This document shows, piece by piece, positions 58,425 to 64,000 of a stretch of DNA of 64,000 nucleotides. Source of the stretch: Mercurialis annua. Its lineage: Eukaryota; Streptophyta; Magnoliopsida; Malpighiales; Euphorbiaceae. The translations under genes and the position numbers were made by a program. The stretch is from positions 14,766,001-14,830,000 of the forward strand of contig NC_065570.1 in assembly GCF_937616625.2 (NCBI RefSeq), given 5' to 3'. The notes beneath the pieces were generated by a model. The model ran no database searches, was not told the DNA's origin, and saw only the letters and a list, made by a program, of their open reading frames with translations. Positions within the stretch are counted from its first letter, which is position 1. Each line of letters starts with the position of its first letter.

Positions 58425-61400
58425 ATGAGTGACACTAAGTCTGTTATAGTGTCTGATGTTGTTCTAGTAATGTTAAAAATTACAGAACATAAACTTACTC
58501 GGTTGAATTACTTTGATTAGAGTAAAACTATTCGTCTTTACTTACGGAGTATTAACAAGGATGATTAACTGATGATCCACCTCAAGATGATACACGAAAA
58601 TTCTGGCTAAGGGAAGATGCTAGATTATTTTTGCAAATTCGAAATTCTATTGATAGTGAAATAATTGGTCTGAGTAATCATTGTGAGTATGTGAAAGAAT
58701 TGATGGAGTATCTTGAGTTTCTATATTCTGGAAAAGGAAACCTTTCTCGTATTTATGATGTTTGTAAGGCTTTTTATTGTGCTGAAAAGCAAGATCGTTC
58801 TCTCACAACTTATTATACTGATATTCAGCAAATTTATGCGGAACTTAAACAACAAGCTCAAAGAGAAAAGATGGTTGTCATGAGCTTTTCGGCAGGTCTT
58901 CCTCATGAATTTGAAACTTCTAAATCTCAGATGCTCTCGAGTCCTGAGATCTCATCATTGCAGGATGCTTTTCGTCGAGTGCTTCGTACAGGAAGCACTC
59001 AATCTGTTCCATCAATTAGTGGTGCTCTTGTTAGAAGGCATACTAATTTTTAATCCGGACGTTCGCAATATAGAGGAGGCTCAAGAGGAGGAGGATCAAA
59101 CAGTTTTGGTCCTCGCGGACAGAATATGACCAGAGATTATCAGGGACATAATTCAGGAGAAGTCGTGTGCCACTACTGTCATAAGCCAGGACATATGAAG
59201 CATGAGTGTAGAAAGCGGCAATACTTGAATCAGAGGAATTCTTCAGAACATATTGCAACCTCCAACGAATCACCTGCACAATCTGTTACAATTTCAGCAG
59301 ATGAATTTGCCAAGTTCTCCGAGTATCAGGAATCTTTTAAGTCATCCTCCAACCATGTGGCAGCACTTGCCGAGCCAGGTAACACGAATACATGTCTTAT
59401 CTCATCATCCTCGAAATGGGTCATTGATTCTGGTGCCACAGTTATATGACAGGTAATTCTAATCTCTTTTTCACATTTCGGCAACATACATCGACCTCCA
59501 CTGTTACTTTAGCTGATGGCTCTACTTCATGTGTTAATGGTTCCGGCACTGTTAATCCTACTCCTTTGCTGTCTTTATCATCCGTTCTAAATTTACCTCA
59601 ATTGTCTTTCAATTTGATTTCTGTCAGTAAACTTACTCGTGAGCACTAAATTGTTATATCTCATTCTATCCGGATTATTGTGTATTTCAGGATCTTATGA
59701 CGAAGAGGGCAATTGGTAAAGGACATGAATCTGGAGGCCTTTACATACTTGATTCGCAAGTGCCGAAATCTATTGCTTGCTCCGGAATGGTAACCTCTTT
59801 TGAAGCTCATTGCCAGTTGGGTCATCCTTCTCTTCCTCAACTTAAAAAATTATGTCCTCAATTTCATAGTTTATCATCTTTAAATTGTGATTCGTGTCAG
59901 TTTGCTAGACACCATCGTGTTAGTTCTAGTCCTAGAGTCAATAAAAGAGCTAGCGCTCCTTTTGAATTAGTTCATTCTGATGTTTGGGGACCTTGTCCAG
60001 TCATTTCTAAAACTAGGTTTAGGTATTTTGTTATTTTTGTCGATGATTATTCTCGTGTGACTTGGTTATATTTAATGAAAAGTCGTTCTGAATTATTTTC
60101 TCATTTTTGTGCCTTTTGTGCTGAAATCAAAACCCAATTTAATGTTTCTATGCACACATTGGGAAGTGATAATGCAAAAGAATATTTATCTACATCATTC
60201 CAGACTTATATGATTCATAATGGTATTCTCCATCAAACATCTTGTGTCGACACACCATCTCAAAATGGTGTAGCGGAAAGGAAAAATAAACATCTTCTAG
60301 AAACCGCAAGGGCTCTTATGTTTCAAATGACAGTTCCAAAAATATTTTGGGCTGATGCAGTTTCCACATCATGTTTTCTAATCAATCATATGCCTTCGTC
60401 TGTTCTTAATGGTTTGACCCCTTATAGTATTTTGTTTCCAACAAAGTCTTTAGTTTCCATTAAACCAAGGATATTTGGTAGTACATGCTTTGTTCGGGAT
60501 GTTCGTCCCCAAGTTACGAAACTTGATCCAAAATCTGTGAAGTGTGTTTTTCTTGGCTATTCTCGTCTTCAGAAAGGATATAGATGTTTTTGTCCAAGTT
60601 TAGATAAATATCTTGTTTCAAATGATGTTACTTTCCAGGAAAATACACCATACTTTCCTTTTGTACCTCCTTCTATTTAAAAAGAAGATGATGATGATGA
60701 TTTGTTAATTTATACTGTTACGCGATCTGTTCCAAATCTGAAGCCGCCTATTGTTCAAGTATATTCTCGACGCCAACATCCTCCCGATTCATGTCCTGCT
60801 CCTGCTACTATGCCAGTCCCTTCGTCATCGGATTCGATCTCGGAAATTGATCTCTCTATTGCTATTCGCAAAGGTAAACGTCAATGTACTCATCCTGTGT
60901 CTTCTTTTGTTTCTTATAACCATTTGTCATCTTCTTCCTGTTCTTTCATTGCTTCATTAGATTCTATTTCTCTTCCTAAAACTATTAATGAAGCTTTATC
61001 ACATTCTGGATGGCGGGCTGCTATGGTGGAGGAAATGAATTCCTTACAAACAAATAACACTTGGCACTTGGTAGCTTTACCTTTGGGAAAGAAAGCTATT
61101 GGTAGTAAATGGGTTTTTACAGTGAAGGTTAATCCGAATGGATTTGTTGCTCGTTTAAAAGCCCGTCTTGTTGCCAAGGGCTATGCTCAAATATATGGTG
61201 TAGACTATGCTGACACTTTCTCTCCAGTTGCAAAATTGTCATCTGTTCGCTTATTTATCTCTTTTCCAGCCACTCATAACTGGCATTAACATCAAGTGGA
61301 CATAAAAAATGCCTTTCTTCATGGGGATCTTCAGGAGGAAGTGTATATTGAGCAACCTCCTGGGTTTGTTGCTCAGGGGGAGTGTGGGAAGGTATGCCGC

Positions 61401-62501
61401 CTTCATAAATCTTTGTATGGCCTCAAACAGAGCCCACGAGCTTGGTTTGGAAAGTTTAGCCAAGCAGTCGAGAAGTTTGGGATGCGGAAGAGTGAATCTG
61501 ATCACTCTGTCTTTTATAGGCAATCAGGTAATGGCCTAATTCTCTTAGTTGTGTATGTGGATGATATTGTAATTACCGGAAGTGATGGTGCATGCATTTC
61601 ATCTCTCAAATCATTTCTACATACTCAGTTTCAGACAAAGGATTTGGGATCACTGAAATACTTCTTGGGAGTTGAAGTAATGAGAAGTAAGAAAGGAATT
61701 CTTTTGTGCCAACAGAAATATGTACTTGACTTGTTAACTGAAACAGGAAAAATGGGTGCCAAACCATGTAGCACACCAATGATTCCTAATTCGAAGCTTG
61801 TAAAGGAAGGAGAGTTATTTAATGATCCTGAGAAATACCGAAGATTGGTGGGAAAGCTAAATTATCTCACGATGACTCGTCCAGACATTGCACATTCGGT
61901 TAGTGTGGTAAGCCAATTCATGTCTTCTCCAAATCATTGGAAAGCTTTGGAACAAATTCTATGCTACTTGAAGGGAGCTCCTGGACGTGGTATTTTATAC
62001 CAAAATCATGGGTATAGTCATATAGAGTGTTTCTCCGATGCAGATTGGGCGGGATCCAAGATTGATAGAAGGTCCACTTCAGGATATTGTGTGTTTGTTG
62101 GAGGAAATCTAATCTCATGGAAAAGTAAGAAGCAGAATGTTGTTTCACGCTCAAGTGCAGAATCAGAATATAGAGCTATGGCACAGACAGTATGTGAAGT
62201 AATGTGGATCTATTAACTTTTGAGTGAGATAGGACTTAAGATTTCGATTTCGGGGAAATTATAGTGTGATAATCAAGGTGCTCTTCATATTGCAAATAAC
62301 CCTGTGTTTCATGAAAGAACGAAGCATATTGAAATTGATTGTCATTTTGTTCGAGAGAAGCTACAACAGGGACTGGTTTCCATGTCATATGTCAGAACCG
62401 GAGAGCAACTAGGAGATATCTTTACAAAGGCATTAAATGGAAATCGGGTTGATTATATTTGTAATAAGCTGGGCATGACGAATATTTATGCTCCAGTTTG
62501 A
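58425..62501 (+). pseudogene. Copia gag-pol polyprotein, broken
   Basis: Domains in order: gag (58425-59052, with WLREDARLFLQIRNSI, LYSGKGNLSRIYDVCKAFY), CCHC knuckle CHYCHKPGHMKHEC near 59168, protease WVIDSGA near 59419, integrase (59697-60680: HSDVWGP, GSDNAKEY, QNGVAERKNKHLLE giving the D-D-E triad, then GKRQ/VFLGYS), reverse transcriptase (60975-61900: WVFTVKVNPNG, DIKNAFLHGDL, YGLKQSPRAW, YVDD near 61552), RNase H ([37 protein letters not shown]). Frame changes lie in early gag, near the protease and before the integrase. Stops follow THNWH (61287-61289) and MWIY (62214-62216), with more near 62262. The order INT before RT identifies Ty1/copia. Several catalytic residues are intact but no single protein can be made. 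Confidence 0.93.
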
Positions 62502-62508
62502 GGGGGAG

Positions 62509-62714
62509 TGATAGAATATGAATATAGTAGGAAGTAATCTATGTCAATCAATTAGTATCAATTAGCATCAATTAGTATCAATTAGAATACTTGATTATAG
62601 GGATTTAGTAAATTAGGAAAACTTCCTAATTAGGTGAATTTAGAGTTGCATAAATATCCTTGTATATTGACCGAATAGAATATAAGAAATTATTCTCTTC
62701 TATCTTTGTTTACA
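62509..62714 (+). repeat. Copia 3' LTR
   Basis: 206 bp, preceded by the polypurine tract AGGGGGAG at 62501-62508. Followed by GCTTATATGCG, where the gypsy gag resumes. Confidence 0.95.
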
Positions 62715-63630
62715 GCTTATATGCGTCTTAAGCCATATAAGTTTGATGGCTTGGGCAACGCATTGGACTCTCCAGTGGAGGTGGAACGTAATGGTAGACT
62801 TCTTCAGGTTGATGAAAGGCACTCTATCATTTTAGAGGAAATGTCTATAAAGGGACTGGGGAAGGACTAAGTTCAGCGTCTGATTTAACCTACAATGGGC
62901 TAAATGACGTGGGCTGAGTTTGTGAACCGCTATAGAGAGTTCTTTCTACCTTAGTTAACGAAGCTCTATCGTGATAGGTTGCAGACCCTGAATAAGCGAG
63001 ATAGGGCGATGAAGGAGTACATGACAGATTTTATAAGACTGAGTAGGTTTGCGCCTGGTCTGATGGTGGATCCGATAAGGGTTAATACAAGGTTTGTCAA
63101 AGGCTTAGGGCCCGAGTTTGTTAGTTTGATGTCAGATGTGAACAGGGATTTGTTCCAATTTATCGATAGTGCCCGACAGATTGAGACTTCTCTGATTCAG
63201 TTTGGGAGACTTCTAAATTCTTCTAGTCAAGTACCAACTAAGAGTGAAAATGTTCATACTGTGCAGAGTGCTCGAGCACAGTCGTATGCTGGAAACTTTC
63301 CAAGACCACAACGTAATCGAAAGTGTAAGAAAGGCAGACATGGTTCTCGAGCTAGTGCATCTGGAGCAGGGTTTGGTGCGAGGACAACAAGTGGTGTAGG
63401 AGTTTGAGCTCCTATTTGTCCTACATTTAATATGAGGCATTATGGAGTGTGCCACCTTACTTCTGGAGGGTGTTTCATCTGTGGCCAACAGGGTCACTTT
63501 GCCAGGGAGTGTCCGAGATCAGGACCCCAGGGTTCAATGACTAGTGTTGCTCAACCGTTTTATCATCAACAGAGACCTACATATCCAGCAGCGTCTGGGT
63601 ATGGATAGATAGGAAGTATGTTTACTAGCC
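62715..63630 (+). pseudogene. Gypsy gag, second part with CCHC zinc knuckle
   Basis: Resumes as YMRLKPYKFDGLGN. The retrotransposon gag domain follows: MTWAEFVNRYREFF, then (62979-63407) DRAMKEYMTDFIRLSRFAPGL and RFVKGLGPEFVSLM. The zinc knuckle CFICGQQGHFAREC lies near 63474-63515. Stops occur near 62868, 62886, 62955 and 63406, and the knuckle is in a different frame from the gag core, so the gene is dead. Confidence 0.85.
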
Positions 63631-63689
63631 AGAGAGGCAGATGAGGAAGGAATAATGGGGGACGTGGCATTGGTCAGACTTTACAGGTT

Positions 63690-63980
63690 GATGGAAGCCA
63701 TGCCATAGTTTTTTCTTTGAATACCCAGGAGGCTCAGGCTTCCAATGCTGTTGTGCAAGGTGCATTTTCTATTGCTTCAATGGATGCCTTAGTTTTGTTT
63801 GATCTGGGTGCTACACATTCATTTATTTTGCCTAGTTTTGCGGTTAAGTTGGGAAAGCAACCCGCTTATTTACAACATCCCCTATTAGTAGCTACCCTAG
63901 TAGGTGAGAGTGTAGAAGTTAGCATTGTTTACCCTTCTTGCCCCGTGAAAGTTAAGGATGCAATTTATTCGCTGACTTGA
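63690..63980 (+). pseudogene. Gypsy aspartic protease, start of pol
   Basis: NTQEAQASNAVVQGAF followed by ALVLFDLGATHSFI and a VKLGKQP...VATLVGESVEV tail matches the protease of Tekay/Del-type gypsy elements. The active-site triad, normally D-(S/T)-G, reads D-L-G here (near 63810), which should abolish activity. A stop ends the frame at 63980, close to the window end. Confidence 0.8.
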
Positions 63981-64000
63981 TTTTCCTCGAAGTGTTAGCC

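Larger units (their letters stand above)
57972..62714 (+). mobile_element. Complete Ty1/copia element, 206-bp LTRs
   Basis: 5' LTR 57972-58177, 3' LTR 62509-62714, both 206 bp and starting TG(T/A)TAG/TGATAG and ending TTTACA. The PBS TGGTATCAGAGCC (58178-58190) follows the 5' LTR directly and the polypurine tract AGGGGGAG (62501-62508) precedes the 3' LTR. By eye the LTRs differ at about ten positions, so the insertion is not recent. Flanks share only GCT(T), so the target duplication is unclear. The LTRs contain a 12-bp ATCAATTAG(C/T)-type tandem repeat. The insertion splits a gypsy gag. Confidence 0.95.
55775..64000 (+). mobile_element. Ty3/gypsy (Tekay/Del-like) element, 3' end outside the window
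   Basis: Consists of a 5' LTR (55775-57287), a PBS, a decayed gag (57622-57971 and 62715-63630) and the start of a protease (to about 63980). The gag is split by a complete copia element (57972-62714). Reverse transcriptase, integrase and the 3' LTR would lie beyond 64000. Confidence 0.82.

Overview
The window is nuclear DNA of a flowering plant, most likely a eudicot. It is AT-rich, its host genes are split by GT-AG introns, and most of the rest is plant transposable elements (Mutator-like, hAT, Helitron, L1 LINE, Ty1/copia, Ty3/gypsy). I cannot name the species from the sequence.

Three host genes are supported. (1) 1508-3009 (+): the last three exons of an extra-large G protein (XLG3-like); its 5' part lies outside the window. 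(2) 27259-36431 (-): a complete 12-exon DEAD-box RNA helicase 5 (RH5/STRS1-like, 503 codons). (3) 46182-52319 (-): a complete 4-exon chloroplast phosphoribulokinase (PRK, 399 codons, all four regulatory cysteines present), with a G-box and an I-box upstream. From memory, the Arabidopsis counterparts are At1g31930, At1g31970 and At1g32060. The three genes therefore appear to keep an old gene order, here spread over about 50 kb by transposons, several of them inside introns.

Layout. 1-3009 XLG3 end. 3572-10418 a 6.8-kb Mutator-like element (MULE) with a decayed transposase and a nested TIR element. About 10.4-20.8 kb: decayed Ty3/gypsy LTRs, a 3.1-kb solo LTR and a hAT MITE. 21980-24298: three TIR elements nested one inside another, each with a target duplication. 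24471-26525: another long-TIR element. 27.2-36.4 kb: RH5. 38065-41063: a Helitron carrying a 5'-truncated L1 LINE. 41-45.8 kb: an old LTR riddled with TIR elements and one poly(A) retroposon. 46.2-52.3 kb: PRK, with TIR elements in its 4.8-kb first intron. 52.8-53.8 kb: twin MITEs. 53.9-55.8 kb: a decayed gag-like retroelement. 55775-64000: a Ty3/gypsy element whose 5' LTR contains a chloroplast petA fragment and whose gag is split by a 4.7-kb Ty1/copia element.

The most unusual pattern is that several apparently unrelated non-autonomous long-TIR elements carry a compact cluster of perfect short palindromes in their interior, each cluster built from a different GC-rich word. The target-site duplications reported here were read directly from the sequence, base by base. 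Family names rest on recognised motifs and remembered family features, not on a search.
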